A stretch of 64,000 bases of DNA from Sipunculus nudus (GCA_026874595.1 CM049318.1:28172956-28236955), one strand, 5' to 3'; positions 47,625 to 59,560 are shown, counted from the first letter of the stretch. Numbers and translations are program-made. Notes: generated by a model from the letters alone, not told the origin.

Positions 47625-50485
47625 ATTTTAAACTGGGCTGGCCCAGATTAGAATTTTGATCTGGGCTGGTTAAGTTTATTATCCTGTGGTGGACTAATTT
47701 TAAATTGGGCTAGTCAAGATTACAATCTTGTGGAAGACTGATTTTAAACTTGGCCTAACCAGATCAGAATCCTAATCTAATCTTAGGCTAGCTTGATTCT
47801 TATCATCTTAAATCAGATAATTCAATTAACATTTATTCTAGACACACCATTTTGAAGGGCACAAAACACATGATGAACAAGATCATTTAAAATATTTTAG
47901 TGAGGAAAAAGCTAATGAACAAATGTGATGTGCTTCTTTGGTTTCATCTATTCTTCAAGCATACAAGTTCACATTTAAACTTCACCTAAACCAACTACCA
48001 TAATTAATCACAGTTTAGAATATGTGTCAGTTCTGAGACATCTACTTGACTTAATATCAAAATTTTCAACTTAACTGAGATAATTTTCTGTTCTGAATAT
48101 CAAAATTTCATGTGTAATATTAAATACTGTAGATTCAGAAATATTAGTTGGGATTTTATTTTCGTGGTTTTTGTGGATCAAGATAATCCACGAATTCATG
48201 ATTCCAACGATCAAAAAATCACACTCAGAGGATATACAGGATCTTAATGGCTGGTGGTCGACTTTATAAATATAATTGTTACCGCTGGCTGAATTTTCAA
48301 TAAAGATACAAAAATTGTTTATTACTATTTTATGATTGTTTATGATACATTTATTAAATGCACTGAATTGCTTTTCGTAAATTACCATAAAAATACGGTA
48401 TTTATAAATATTCTTTTTTCAATTAAATTATTTCCTACTAATATCGTACAAACACGGCCCCTGATATCTTTACAATAAAACAATATCAAAGTATAATTTA
48501 AACTGAAAACTTATCCCCACATTTCCTCTTATCAACATTTCGGGTGAAAAATTCAAGAACAATACCACATTTCTGTCCCGGAAAGCGGTAGTTCTGACAC
48601 GCCAAGAACGGTACAAAAGTTCCAATGTTCGTAAACACAGCTACGGCCTTTTCAACCTTCTTTAAATAGAGATTTACGCTACCTATTTGCCTAAAAGACA
48701 AGGGCCATGTAAACTCATTTTCATTACCGCGATTACCGCGGGACGCAAAAGAGAACTTATTCCGAATATTGCGACAACAGTTGCGTGCATAACAGTGAGC
48801 CATTAATAATACATACAGGCGGTACTTCTTCCGAATATTGCCGACAGTTGTACATATATAAGTTAGCATAAGTAAGCGTCACAGAATACTATTATGCAAA
48901 TTATTTCTTTATATTCTCCAAATATAGCTGATATGATGAATGACGAACGAACCATGTGTCCTCTTACCCCCCCGTCAGGGATTTACAGGCACCACATGAA
49001 ACTACCGCCTAGATTAAAAAAAGTTAAAAACATTCATGTGGACGGTCCCGTTCATATTTTTCCTCCGCTTAAGTGATGGTTTACGTGTCTGTGAACGTGG
49101 TGTGATCGGGTGTTTTAACTGATAACCGATGTATCGGGTGTAACAACTAACAGCCGAAGTATCGCCCGGCACGTGTCGGTCACGGCTGATTAATTCTTCG
49201 TTAGGCTCCGGTCAGGCGGAGCATGTCTGTTCAACACTAACCCGATTGACCGCGGTACAGGCGCACCGTGTGATAAGCATCAAAGCCGAACCACCTGTGT
49301 ACATCGGGCTCGTCTTCATTGCGTACATGGAGGTTACTGGTATTAATAAACATAATTTCCTACAGTTTCCTTTGTCTTTTCCACGAATTCAAATACCCCA
49401 CAATATACGTTTTGTACAAAAACCACGAAATTTTAAGCCCACGATATTATCTGAATCTACAGTATATACATGCATAATTAATTACCAGCTTTACAAATTA
49501 ATAGGTGAACAAAAGTAATTTATCAGTCTTGATATGAGCAGCATGACATTGTGCCCTAACATGGGGCTAGGGAGAGGTTTGTGATACCATTTCTGTAATT
49601 TTCAATAGCAAAAAATCCACAGCTGAGAAAATGATATGATTGTTGTCATTTGTCAGTCTCAAAAATAGAGGAGAACATGAGTGAAAATTGGATTTAGAAT
49701 TTTAATTCAGAGGGTGACAAACATGGTGGAGTTTTTACTTTGGAGTTAATAACTTAAAAAAAAAGCTGATCTATTAACTGATAACTAATGTAAATTGAAG
49801 GTAGTAAAAAGCTGCAATACAAATATTCTCTACCTTCAATAGTTAAAATGCTGAGTTGGTGAATATTGTTTGCACTGTTCTATCTAAATAGATGTTTCAG
49901 GGCCTTCTTTCCTTTATATGTAGTAAGTTATAAGTTCTAGGTCCAATGTTACAATAAGTGCAAATTTTTTAATGGGTGACTGGGGGGGGGGGGGGATCAC
50001 AGACTAAAAAACCCAACTTATGATAAATGATATATAACTTAACATAAGATAACAATTTTGAATTTACAGGTCTTGGATCACAAGCTTAACATTGATTGAC
50101 ATATATATTAATTATTATTGATTAAATTTTGTTTAAGTTTGTTGAATTAATGCACATGTTCTGCAAGCTATATTCGTAGTTTTTAGCTGTAAAATACCAA
50201 TGTTTAACAAATCAGTCAACCACAGGATTGTTAACTTGACTGGCCAAGATCAAAATTCTAATCTAGGCTGGCCCAGTTTCAAATCAGTCCAGATCAGATT
50301 TAAATCCTGATGGCTTCACCACAGGATTTTAATCTGGACTGGCCCAGATTAAAATTTTAATCTGGGCTGCCCAGTTTAAAACTGGTCTGGCCCAGATTAG
50401 AATTTTGATCTGGGCCGGTCCAAATCAAAATTTTGATCTGGGCTGGCCCAGTTTTAAATTGGGCCAGATTCTAATCTGGGCCTCG

Positions 50486-50488
<3 letters not shown>
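47508..50488. mobile_element. Foldback-type element with long CCCAGATT-repeat termini, inside (TA)n
   Basis: The left end TGTTGAGGCCCAGATTAG and the right end, read on the minus strand as TGTCGAGGCCCAGATTAG, extend as inverted repeats for about 270-290 bp on each side. Each arm is built from repeated CTGGGCCAGNCCAGATNAAAATT-like units that are self-complementary, so the arms can fold locally as well as with each other. (TA)n lies immediately outside both ends. The interior has no transposase and holds a second TIR element (48127-49462). Confidence 0.75.
48127..49462. mobile_element. TA-flanked TIR element nested in the foldback element, 1.34 kb
   Basis: The left end CTGTAGATTCAGA (48127-48139) is the exact complement of the right end TCTGAATCTACAG (49450-49462), and a TTCGTGGTTTTTGT block is shared just inside both ends. 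TA lies on both sides (48125-48126 and 49463-49464). The interior, 48700-49310, is CpG-richer than its surroundings. It has a 123-codon minus-strand frame (48498-48869) and a 60-codon plus-strand frame (48894-49076), neither with recognisable motifs. Confidence 0.75.

Positions 50489-50547
<59 letters not shown>
50486..50547. repeat. (TA)n microsatellite
   Basis: TA tract with one TG interruption, directly adjoining the right end of the foldback element. Confidence 0.97.
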
Positions 50548-50552
<5 letters not shown>

Positions 50553-51144
50553 ACACATTTATTACATTCATACATACATGCACACACAAATATATAATAG
50601 CAGTAAATTACTGCTGGTGGTACATGTCAGTATATTAATCTCGGATGACAGTAAATCTAAGATCAAACAGAATACACATGTGACTCACCTGTCTACTTGT
50701 CTCACACAACAGGATGACCAAGAATTTGGAGCCCTGTTATTCTAACAACATTAATTTGATCTCATATTTATTTAATGTTCATAGTTTCATTGAATTTATA
50801 TGCAGGATTTATTTGTATGGTTAGCTGATTTACCATACATATGATACACTTTAAGCCCTGCCTTATTTTTGACTGAAGAAAATAGATATTTTTATCTTCT
50901 TGGGAGAAGAGCTTTATTTATATCAGTATGTATGCCTTTGCCAATTTATTTTTCCCAGACAACAGAACAGACATTTATTAGGATTTTTCCATGCACAAAA
51001 AATTATTCTTTATATGTATTAATTTATTCATGGATGAACCTTTATTGTAACATCATCCATGCATGTTGTATATAAATTGTATGTCAGTGCATACCTTAGG
51101 AACAGACTTTCTTTTATGACACGCCATCTGTGGAAAGTTCCAAT
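50548..51144. other. Gene-free stretch, nothing recognised
   Basis: AT-rich. A 68-codon frame at 50869-51075 has no family motif. Confidence 0.5.
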
Positions 51145-51149
51145 ACAAA

Positions 51150-51848
51150 TATCACCAGTGTGATAATTTTATGATAATTCAAATCATTATATTTTACCAA
51201 TTTTCATTAGATATTATAAGGTGATCAGTCCTATGGAATGAAACAGGTATTTAGTAGACTTCTGTGCAAGGTAACTCTCCAATTACATTTCAGTTTATTA
51301 TTTAACTGCCAGCCCTTTGATTAGTGTTCACAGAGAATTCATTAATAAGCATGTTCATACATTTGACTGGATTTACTCTTAAAGTGACAGGCACAGATAA
51401 AGTAATTAATTAACAGTTTAGACTTAAGTGTTCACAGGAGGGCAAGAAAGGTGTTGAATGTATTACACAATATGTCTTGTATTAATGCTGTAAGAAATTC
51501 CTTAATTGCAATTATTATTTTGGGTAAAATGTTTAAATAGAGATACTGGCTACTGAACCAGAGAGTGAAGGTCAGAGCTAAAGAGAAGAGAGTCAAAGAG
51601 TTAGAGAGCTAGGAGAGAGAGAAGAGACAGGAATACAGACAGGAATTAACAGAGACAGAGAGACAGAGAGAACAGAATCAGTTAAGTGGAAAATAGGGCA
51701 AACTATCAGAATATATATTTTGGACATTTGTTATTGTTAACTTTGATTGAATAAACTTGGAAGTAAATTACATCTGGATTAAAGAATTCTTCTATCTGAG
51801 AAATCAGCAACCTGTGAACAAAAGCACGTAAACAACTGGACGGTGATA
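51150..51848 (+). repeat. 5' LTR
   Basis: It is 699 bp. AATAAA at about 51750 lies roughly 100 bases before the end, in plus orientation, and TTTAAATAG near 51532 is a possible TATA element. A purine-rich GAGAG/ACAGAG tract fills about 51560-51680. The TATCACC/GGTGATA ends parallel the TGTCACC/GGTGACA ends of the solo LTR at 26171-27304. Confidence 0.9.
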
Positions 51849-51967
51849 GTTGGGGAGAATCCGGCTTGCGTTCCATCTACTATTCGGTACATCTCACACT
51901 ACGCCAAGTGAACATTAATTTGACTAATTCCCCCAGATCAAATTTGGACTAATTCCCCAGCTAAAAG

Positions 51968-52816
51968 ATGCCACTCCTATGCATGATTTGGTTCCAAAAA
52001 AGAGGGCTCTGCTACAAGTGTGGATTTACATACAGCAGAGCCCATCAATGTCACTGTCCAGCTAAAGGAAAAAGATGCCACAAATGCCATCAACTGAACC
52101 ACTTCGCCCGCTGCTGTTTTACACAACAGCAAAGTGCAAGAGAAGATGATGATATAACAAAATGTGGACCTGGAGACGTTCATTCTGAAAGAAGTTTTGC
52201 AGCTCCCAGTCAACTACCCTTTATGGATATTTCAAACAAGGAACTTTATCAAACTTTAAATTTGAAAACTGTCGTCAATTTTGAAAATGATGCTTTGCGC
52301 ATCAAGCTGAAGAAAAGAGTTAAGAAAGTTTCATCAGTTTCAGTAAATACTGCATCTGTGGAAGATGAACAGGTCAAAATTCAGTCACTTGAATTAGCAA
52401 ATAAAGAGTTAGTCCAGGAAACAGGGAAACTAAATGATAGATTGGTTGTTTTGGAAAGAGAATTGGACAGATCAAAACACTACAACAATCAATTAGAAAG
52501 AAATGCTGACATTCAAGAAGGGTTGATAAATGAACTTACCAAAAAATTGAAATCCCATATTAAAACCATAAGACAGTTAGATCAGCTACTAGCACCTCAG
52601 GTCAATAATATATCAGTTCAGGGAGGAAGAGGTCACTACCAAAGACAGAATTTTAATAGGCAAAGAAAGTGTAAAATGGAAAAGTGTAAAAATAGGGTCC
52701 AACATTGTGAAATGTGCGGTAGATCCATAAGAAACAATTTTTGTAATATCTGTAAAGCAGAAACAAATGAATGTACCTTTTGCATGTATATTGTAAACAG
52801 TGATGACGGAGAGTAA
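51968..52816 (+). CDS. Gag-type zinc-knuckle / coiled-coil / CxxC protein of the LTR element (282 aa)
   Basis: Residues 15-30 and 37-50 form a zinc-knuckle pair (C15, C18, H26, C30, then C37, C40, H45, C49/C50). The linker CPAKGKRCHKC and the NHFARC ending are characteristic of Ty3/Gypsy-type Gag nucleocapsids. In ordinary elements this is followed by protease and RT. Here residues 51-130 are a polar spacer, about 133-205 are a heptad-like coiled coil (LELANKELVQ, LVVLERELDR), 218-234 are Arg/Gln/Gly-rich, and 235-272 hold four Cys pairs including CEMC, CNIC and CTFC, as in a zinc ribbon. An in-frame stop just upstream supports ATG 51968 as the start, although the usual large Gag N-terminus is absent. 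The frame is intact, in line with the young LTRs. It probably acts as an RNA-binding, self-associating packaging protein that relies on pol from another element; that role is inferred. Confidence 0.8.
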   Translation: MPLLCMIWFQKRGLCYKCGFTYSRAHQCHCPAKGKRCHKCHQLNHFARCCFTQQQSAREDDDITKCGPGDVHSERSFAAPSQLPFMDISNKELYQTLNLKTVVNFENDALRIKLKKRVKKVSSVSVNTASVEDEQVKIQSLELANKELVQETGKLNDRLVVLERELDRSKHYNNQLERNADIQEGLINELTKKLKSHIKTIRQLDQLLAPQVNNISVQGGRGHYQRQNFNRQRKCKMEKCKNRVQHCEMCGRSIRNNFCNICKAETNECTFCMYIVNSDDGE

Positions 52817-53087
52817 ATCCCTAGTATAATAGGCGATAGTATATACCATCTATTTAAAATATATACCATAGTATATATCATGTCTTATTTTTGCAATAAT
52901 AGTCCAGTGTGTTTATTACAATATACATGTATAGAAAATGTATATACTGACTTGTAAAGACTTATGCCTTTTGGCACAAAATTGAGAAAAGAAAATGGAT
53001 AGGTTTACATGGTTATTGGTAGTAATGAAGTATAAAAACTAATTAACACAATGTGAAGACTTGTCTGAGTAGAAAATTAACGTATAT

Positions 53088-53381
53088 TTGCTTAATTTAA
53101 TTGCACTTGGTGCTACTACTTTGTTTCAGCTTGTACTTTCACAAATTCTGGATGCATATTATTTAGCTCACTTATTTCATTTCATTCAAAGTGATCACTG
53201 CCTTGAATTTGTCTTTTATCTATATTCATATGTCATTTTTTTTATCAAAATTAGGGATCCAACAGTTAGGACTAAATTATTAGATAAAAGGCAAAATCTC
53301 TGGCAGGTCCATCGTTTCACAAAATTAGAATCATGTCAATTATGCACTTCATCTCACGAGCCAAATGTATGCATCACTTAA
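53088..53381 (+). CDS. Possible second small ORF of the LTR element (97 aa)
   Basis: The frame lies between the main ORF and the 3' LTR. Residues 1-55 are strongly hydrophobic, with one or two possible membrane spans. The rest is basic and polar (RDPTVRTKLLDKRQN) and ends in a Cys-containing stretch (SCQLCTSSHEPNVC). I do not recognise the family. The lack of a close upstream promoter and its modest length leave open that it is chance or the remains of a longer frame. The intact state fits a young element. Confidence 0.35.
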   Translation: MLNLIALGATTLFQLVLSQILDAYYLAHLFHFIQSDHCLEFVFYLYSYVIFFIKIRDPTVRTKLLDKRQNLWQVHRFTKLESCQLCTSSHEPNVCIT

Positions 53382-53672
53382 CAAATGAAAGGGGCAATGG
53401 CATGTTCTCATACTTTGTTATTTTAGTTTTTGTTCATTTTACTATGTCAGAATATTCACTTTGATTGTATGTAGCATATTTACTATGTTGATGAGGATGA
53501 TTATACTTGTTTTTACATTAATCCTATTATATCAAATTCAAGTGTTTCCATGTGATGTAAGTTTAAATTAATGACAGCTAAGGTAATTTATATTGTGTAA
53601 TTCTAACAATATTGTTTATTTTTGTTTGTTTGTTTTGACTCAGGAGAGTCAATTTCTTGATGGAAGGGCAAC

Positions 53673-54371
53673 TATCACCAGTGTGATAATTTTATGATAA
53701 TTCAAATCATTATATTTTACCAATTTTCATTAGATATTATAAGGTGATCAGTCCTATGGAATGAAACAGGTATTTAGTAGACTTCTGTGCAAGGTAACTC
53801 TCCAATTACATTTCAGTTTATTATTTAACTGCCAGCCCTTTGATTAGTGTTCACAGAGAATTCATTAATAAGCATGTTCATACATTTGACTGGATTTACT
53901 CTTAAAGTGACAGGCACAGATAAAGTAATTAATTAACAGTTTAGACTTAGGTGTTCACAGGAGGGCAAGAAAGGTGTTGAATGTATTACACAATATGTCT
54001 TGTATTAATGCTGTAAGAAATTCCTTAATTGCAATTATTATTTTGGGTAAAATGTTTAAATAGAGATACTGGCTACTGAACCAGAGAGTGAAGGTCAGAG
54101 CTAAAGAGAAGAGAGTCAAAGAGTTAGAGAGCTAGGAGAGAGAGAAGAGACAGGAATACAGACAGGAATTAACAGAGACAGAGAGACAGAGAGAACAGAA
54201 TCAGTTAAGTGGAAAATAGGGCAAACTATCAGAATATATATTTTGGACATTTGTTATTGTTAACTTTGATTGAATAAACTTGGAAGTAAATTACATCTGG
54301 ATTAAAGAATTCTTCTATCTGAGAAATCAGCAACCTGTGAACAAAAGCACGTAAACAACTGGACGGTGATA
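53673..54371 (+). repeat. 3' LTR
   Basis: It has the same length as the 5' LTR with no indels. The only difference I noticed is G at 53950. Confidence 0.9.
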
Positions 54372-54376
54372 CAAAT

Positions 54377-57019
54377 ATGGTCATACCCAGCCTCACATGG
54401 CATCAGAATATATAGCTGTAGGTGTAAATGCAGAGTCGGCATATTTCCTTGATGGTTTGACCTGAAATTTCTTTGCCGTATACATGTATACAGAATGTAG
54501 ATTTGTTTATCAGTCAGCCCTGTCAAAAGTCTGCCAGCTGCTGTTATATGGGTTGATATATGCTGGTACATTGACATGGCATCGTCACTGTCAGTGAGTT
54601 GTTGTTCAAACTTAATTTCAAATATTTTAATTTTATTGAATTTTCGACTTTGTGATTCTTATACATGGTATTAGAGTCCAGTGGTGGTAATCATATTTTG
54701 ATGTTTCAGATTTTGTATTCTACTGAATTAAAAAACCCTCTTTTAATATAAATATTGAGTTATTTTAAATCCTTAACAGGGTGTTATAATTTCTCTCTTT
54801 ATCAATTTACAGCTAATTTATTCATCCTTGCATGATATATATTTGCATTATATATCTATTAGTACTATATCTTTACCAGCTCAGTAATCAGGCAGATTGA
54901 AGATGAGTATAATATATCATGCATGTTATATATATGTTATTCATTTATGCAGTGAAGTGTGATATATCTGTTAGATTGCATACAAAGCAGAGAGAGAGTA
55001 TACATAATGAATTAATTAATTACTTCCTTAATGGTTACAGTTACTCAATTATACAACCTGAAGTGAAGAGTATATGGTCTCACACTAATGACAAACTTAA
55101 TCCATAAATCAAGGTTAGAGAGAGAGAGAGAGAGAGAGAGAGGTGCTCTTAGTAGGGAGGTAATACTTATAAATTTCTGGACCTACTTTAATTTGAAGGG
55201 ACTACCTGTAAGTGGCCCTAAAAGAAGGTGCCTGTAAGGAGGTTCTATTGTACCTTCGAAATCTTATTTTGTATTTATAAAAAAAATAATTTTCCTTATA
55301 AGAATAATAGATTAAAAAAAAATTATCTATTTAATCGATCAAATGATAAGAAAATATATATTGAAAGTAGAAAATAATTATGGAAATTAATAAAAAAAAA
55401 AAAAAAATATTAGTTCCAGAAATTTTGTATTAAACATATCATGCTCAGAAAACCATTGCCACAAAGTCAAAACACAGTGACATAAGCACTAAGGTTTAAC
55501 AGTATGCCCTGGTTTATGGTGCTTCCTTGTTATTACTTAATATATGTAGATTGCAGTGAAATCTGGAAACTCAGCAGAACCACTGAGGAACATCATATAG
55601 GTCAATAAGTAGTGACCACAAGGTATTTTAGGCCAAAATAAAAGGTTTACCGGGTAGTTCTCAGGCATTTCTTTGGAGAAATCAGTGTCGTAGGGCAGGT
55701 TTTTTTTATTACCTTTTTTATTACGTGTGTTTTGATAAAAATGTCATATGATAAGGGAAACACACGATAATAACAATTTTTTTTTTTCTGAACAGGTAAA
55801 AGCACTACATAACAAAGGAAAAATTATCAAAATTGTATTATTTAATCTTGTAAGATGAAAATCAAAATAGAGATTTTTGATGCGTTGGTTAAAATTGACG
55901 TAGGCGGTGCCTGAGAACAGTACCTTTTATTTTTTTGGCCTTAAACAAATACTTTTTATGATAGCTCATTAAGCATCCCAGCAGTTTTCTGTGGTACTTT
56001 ATATCTGTGGTTGGTCATGGGTGGGGATTGTTGGTAAGCTTCATGTGATCGAGCCTGTGGAAATTTCCATTATCTAAGCAATAAGTGCTGGATATGGCCT
56101 GATCCTGTGCTGTTAGCTGGGCTGTGAGGGCTGTTTATTATTGACCAGAGGTGAGAACAGATGCTGCCTCAGCACTTCCAGAGCAGAAGCAAGAATAATT
56201 AGATTGCCTTAGGTGGTCATAGGTCAGTCAGTTTTAGAATTCAATAGGATCTACTTGTATTCATTTCTTAAATATATTTATCTATCACCCTATTTTGCAG
56301 CTTGGATTGGCATATGTCATGCACGAGTGGTTGGCCTTGGACCAGTGCCTTAGTGTGTGTATATTCTCTTGTAGGTGTTTATAAATCTAGGATATTTCTG
56401 TGCCTTTCCACATAGTAGCGTACAACATCATACTCAAGTGGAAAAGGCAGTCCTTGATGAGATGAGTCATTTTTAGACTTGCATATGCAACTCACTGAAG
56501 AATTTACTTGTAGTTTTATCGCTATTTACTTAATGTCTGATCGTGATGATCAACTTCAAAAGTAAAAAACTTTTGCACTTTAAGGACAGGTGAGTCAAAG
56601 TTAAATATTGAAAATAGACTTTTTTTCTTGGCTGAATTTAGATTTATTTTAGGTAATTCAACTTTATTTTGCAGATGAAGCCATCACAAATTATGAGCAT
56701 TATAAAACATTGTTTTGAACTTTATATGCATGGGCATTGAAAATGATATAAATATAGAAAGAAAAAAAGATAATTATTTTCTGTATTGACAAGAACATTA
56801 ATCTGTTTTTTTCATATATGGAGGCCTGATTATATAGCATCCTAGTTAAGATTTCAGACAGCAGTAATGGAGTAGAATTATACCATGACCAGAATGGTTC
56901 TTTCAGTACTAATGAGGTACCCAAGGTTCAATATTACTAAGATTCCACTGGCTTTAGACTGTAGATATTGGATTTGCTCCCAAATCAAGTACTTTGTTTA
57001 TGGGCACCGTATAATTTTG
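54377..57019. other. Gene-free stretch with an (AG)n tract
   Basis: (AG)n lies at about 55116-55142, and A-runs lie near 55270-55410. No supported exon or element end was found. Confidence 0.45.
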
Positions 57020-57440
57020 ATAGCCTTGGATCATGCATAAATCCATGCATATTAATGAAGGTCACCAGACTTTGGTGTTGCTATGATAACTTCCCAGGGC
57101 TTTACTGGATTTTTACAAAACTCACCATACCTACTTCCCAAAAGATAATCTTGCCAAAGTTTGATTATGGACAAATCCATGCATATTGAATTAGGTGAAA
57201 GGTCACCAGACTACTTTTTGGTGCTGCTGCAATAACTTACTAGGATAAGATGGATTTTGATCAATCTTTACATAAATATTAACTAGTTTTATATCTTATT
57301 TGCAAAATCCATGCACATAAATATAAAGAGGTCAGAAGTCATAGAACTTTGGCAGGGCAATGTTGATTTACCTAATATCTGATGGATTTTCATTGAACTC
57401 ATTATAAATATTAAATAATTGTTTCTCATCTGAATAACAT
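57020..57440 (+). repeat. Three degenerate tandem units of about 150 bp
   Basis: AATCCATGCATATTAATGAA-like blocks recur near 57040, 57174 and 57306. Each is followed by AGGTCACCAGACTTTGG-like and GATGGATTTT..CAAAACTCA-like blocks. A single related unit is at 39895-40065. Confidence 0.65.
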
Positions 57441-57833
57441 TTATGGCATAATTCACACGTAACTTGTAGTCCCCTGGTGTGTCCATTAACTTATAGTGTC
57501 AGAAGTCACAAGACATATGATGGGTGTTTTATGCACCATTTGCGGTGCTCTTATTAAACCAGTCCTGGAAGTGCTGGCTTGTCCTGCATTAATGTTACTG
57601 CAATATATTGTCAGCTTCATATTTGTGGGGTTAAAATTTCGCTATTTTCACTTCTTCATTGTTTTGTGAGGGTTTTATTTTTTCCAGTCTGACCATGCAG
57701 TAACTTACACATGTACATAACCATTATTACATCAGTATGCACACATAATCTTAACAATTACACATATGGAACCCAAGTGGACATCAAAAAGTTGAAATTC
57801 ATCTTCAAAATGGGAGGATATTCAGAACATTTG

Positions 57834-59284
57834 ATATTATTGTATCCCCAGACAAAGTCGGGGGATACTATGATTTCATACCGGTCCCGCTGCCGCCGCA
57901 TATAAATCTTGTTGGCGCGATAACCCAAAAAATATTTCACGGAAATTTACCAAACTTGGTATATGTATAGATATGGGTAAGAGGACGACGCCTATTTAAA
58001 ATGAGGTCATGACCTTTACTAGGAGAGTGTCCTTGACCTTGAATAGGTCCAATTTTGGGGAAAATCACACAAAGTCTTTAATATCTCAAGAAATCTTGCA
58101 TGGATTTATCCCAAAATCAAGTTGATGGAAGATCATGGATAGGGTTGTGATTTTCCAGAGACTGGTGGCGCCACCTATTATTCTTTACTTGTTTTCGTGC
58201 CGTTTAATACCCCAAAATTGCCACCTTACAGTACTGTGAGCATTGTAAGTCAAAAACTCAGGGACAGATTTCTTTTATATTATGCACATGTAGAGAGATG
58301 GGTTATGGGATGAGGTCTATTTACATTTGGGTCATGACCTTTACCATGAGAGTGGCCTTGACCTTTGTGTCCATATTTGGTGAAAATCACACACCTCTTA
58401 TGATATCTCCAGTGTTGATAGCCATGTGGATTTCAAACATGACTTATGTATGGCCCACCACTAAACTAAGAACCCTATAGGTTCTAGGGTCATGAGGTCA
58501 AAGGTCAAGGTCACTGGACTGGCATTTTTAAAGATACTGTGGATGCATTTTAAGCCAAACATTCATCCCAGGTCTTCCATCTTGAATATATAGCTCACTT
58601 GCCAATAATGGATGATCCATATAAATTTTGGGGTCACAAGGTCAAAGGTGAAGGCCACAGGAGCTATCTGTCCAAAAATTAGTTTCTGGATGATAATTCC
58701 TGCTTTTATTGATGTAATGATTTCAAACTTGACTTATATATGTCCCATTGAAAAGCAAGACCCAAATTGATTTTGGGGTCATGAGGTGAAAGGTCAAGGT
58801 CACAGGACACATCTTTAAAAAGATTGTGGATGCATTTTCAGCCAAACATTTCATCTCAGACCTTTCATCTTGCACATATAAGTCATCTGCCAATAGAGGA
58901 AGACCCATTTCAATTTTGAGGTCACGAGGTCAAAGGTGAAGGTCACAGGAGCCATATGTCCAAAAATTAGTTTCTGGATGATAATTCGTTCTTTTATTGA
59001 TGAATGGTTTTCAAACTTGACTTGTATTTGACCCATTGGAAAAGCAAGACTGTAATTGAATTTGGGGTCATGAGGTCAAAGGTCAAGGTCACAGGACACA
59101 TCTTTAAAAAGATCAAGGTCACAGGACAAACATCTTCAACAAGATTGTGGATTGTTAGATGGAAGAAACAATAAATATGCCAAGTGTCAGTATATGCTGC
59201 TAAAAATGGGGGTCTATTCTTATATGGGGGGGGCCCACTATGTCTGGGGATACTCTGGCACCTGCGGTGCCAAGAAATGTCTAG
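57834..59284 (+). mobile_element. Helentron-like (HINE) element, copy 1, two core units
   Basis: The 5' end ATATTATT precedes GTATCCCCAGAC (57842-57853), and the exact complement GTCTGGGGATAC is at 59242-59253. The 3' end has a hairpin, GGCAC-CTGCG-GTGCC (59257-59271), then 9 bases and CTAG (59281-59284). Subterminal inverted repeats plus a 3' hairpin and CTAG are hallmarks of Helitron/Helentron non-autonomous elements. The core has two tandem units of about 289 bp. A perfect AGGTCATGACCT palindrome is at 58004-58015, and the palindrome GGTGGCGCCACC is at 58164-58175. There is no Rep/helicase. Confidence 0.8.
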
Positions 59285-59349
59285 TTTATAATAATATGGG
59301 AAATATAAAATATATATTAATATTGGCACTACCGGCAGGTACTTGAGAG

Positions 59350-59560
59350 GCAAGCAGCTTCCTTGGTCTGGGGGTGGGACACATCTCAAAGCTGGAAGAC
59401 CATGAGTTCAAATCTCAGCTGAGGCTGAGAGATTTTCATAACCAGCCCACACCCAGGGTGAGCACTCTGAAGGCTTGAATTGGGGAGACTGTTCCTAACA
59501 GTTGTTGTTCATTCACAAATGGGTGTGCCTTTCGGGTAGACCCCAGCACCGCCGCCATTT
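59350..59560 (+). mobile_element. tRNA-derived SINE, plus strand
   Basis: The box A-like region GCTTCCTTGGTCTGGGGGTG starts at 59357 and box B reads GAGTTCAAATCTC (59404-59416). CACACCCAGGGTGAGCACTC follows at about 59450, matching the minus-strand copy at 21985-22243. It sits just downstream of the Helentron-like copy. Confidence 0.65.

Larger units (their letters stand above)
51150..54371 (+). mobile_element. Recent non-autonomous LTR retrotransposon, 3.2 kb, no pol
   Basis: Two 699-bp LTRs (51150-51848 and 53673-54371) bound an internal region of 1,824 bp. Both LTRs start TATCACCAGTG and end GGACGGTGATA. ACAAAT at 51145-51150 and at 54371-54376 provides a 5-6 bp target duplication, overlapping the LTR ends by one base. 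By eye the LTRs differ at one position (A 51427 against G 53950), which implies a recent insertion. The internal region has one long ORF (51968-52816) and a shorter one (53088-53381), but no protease, reverse transcriptase, RNase H or integrase motif. ATGGAAGGGCAAC before the right LTR is a plausible polypurine tract. I could not assign a primer-binding site to a tRNA. Confidence 0.9.

Noticed and set aside
48498-48869. 123-codon minus-strand frame inside the nested TIR element
   Set aside because: No recognisable motif, an odd composition and no support from neighbours; kept only as a remark in the element description.
51842-51875. tRNA primer-binding site after the 5' LTR
   Set aside because: TTGGGGAGAATCCGG begins suitably, but its complement does not form a credible tRNA 3' end with a proper T-arm.
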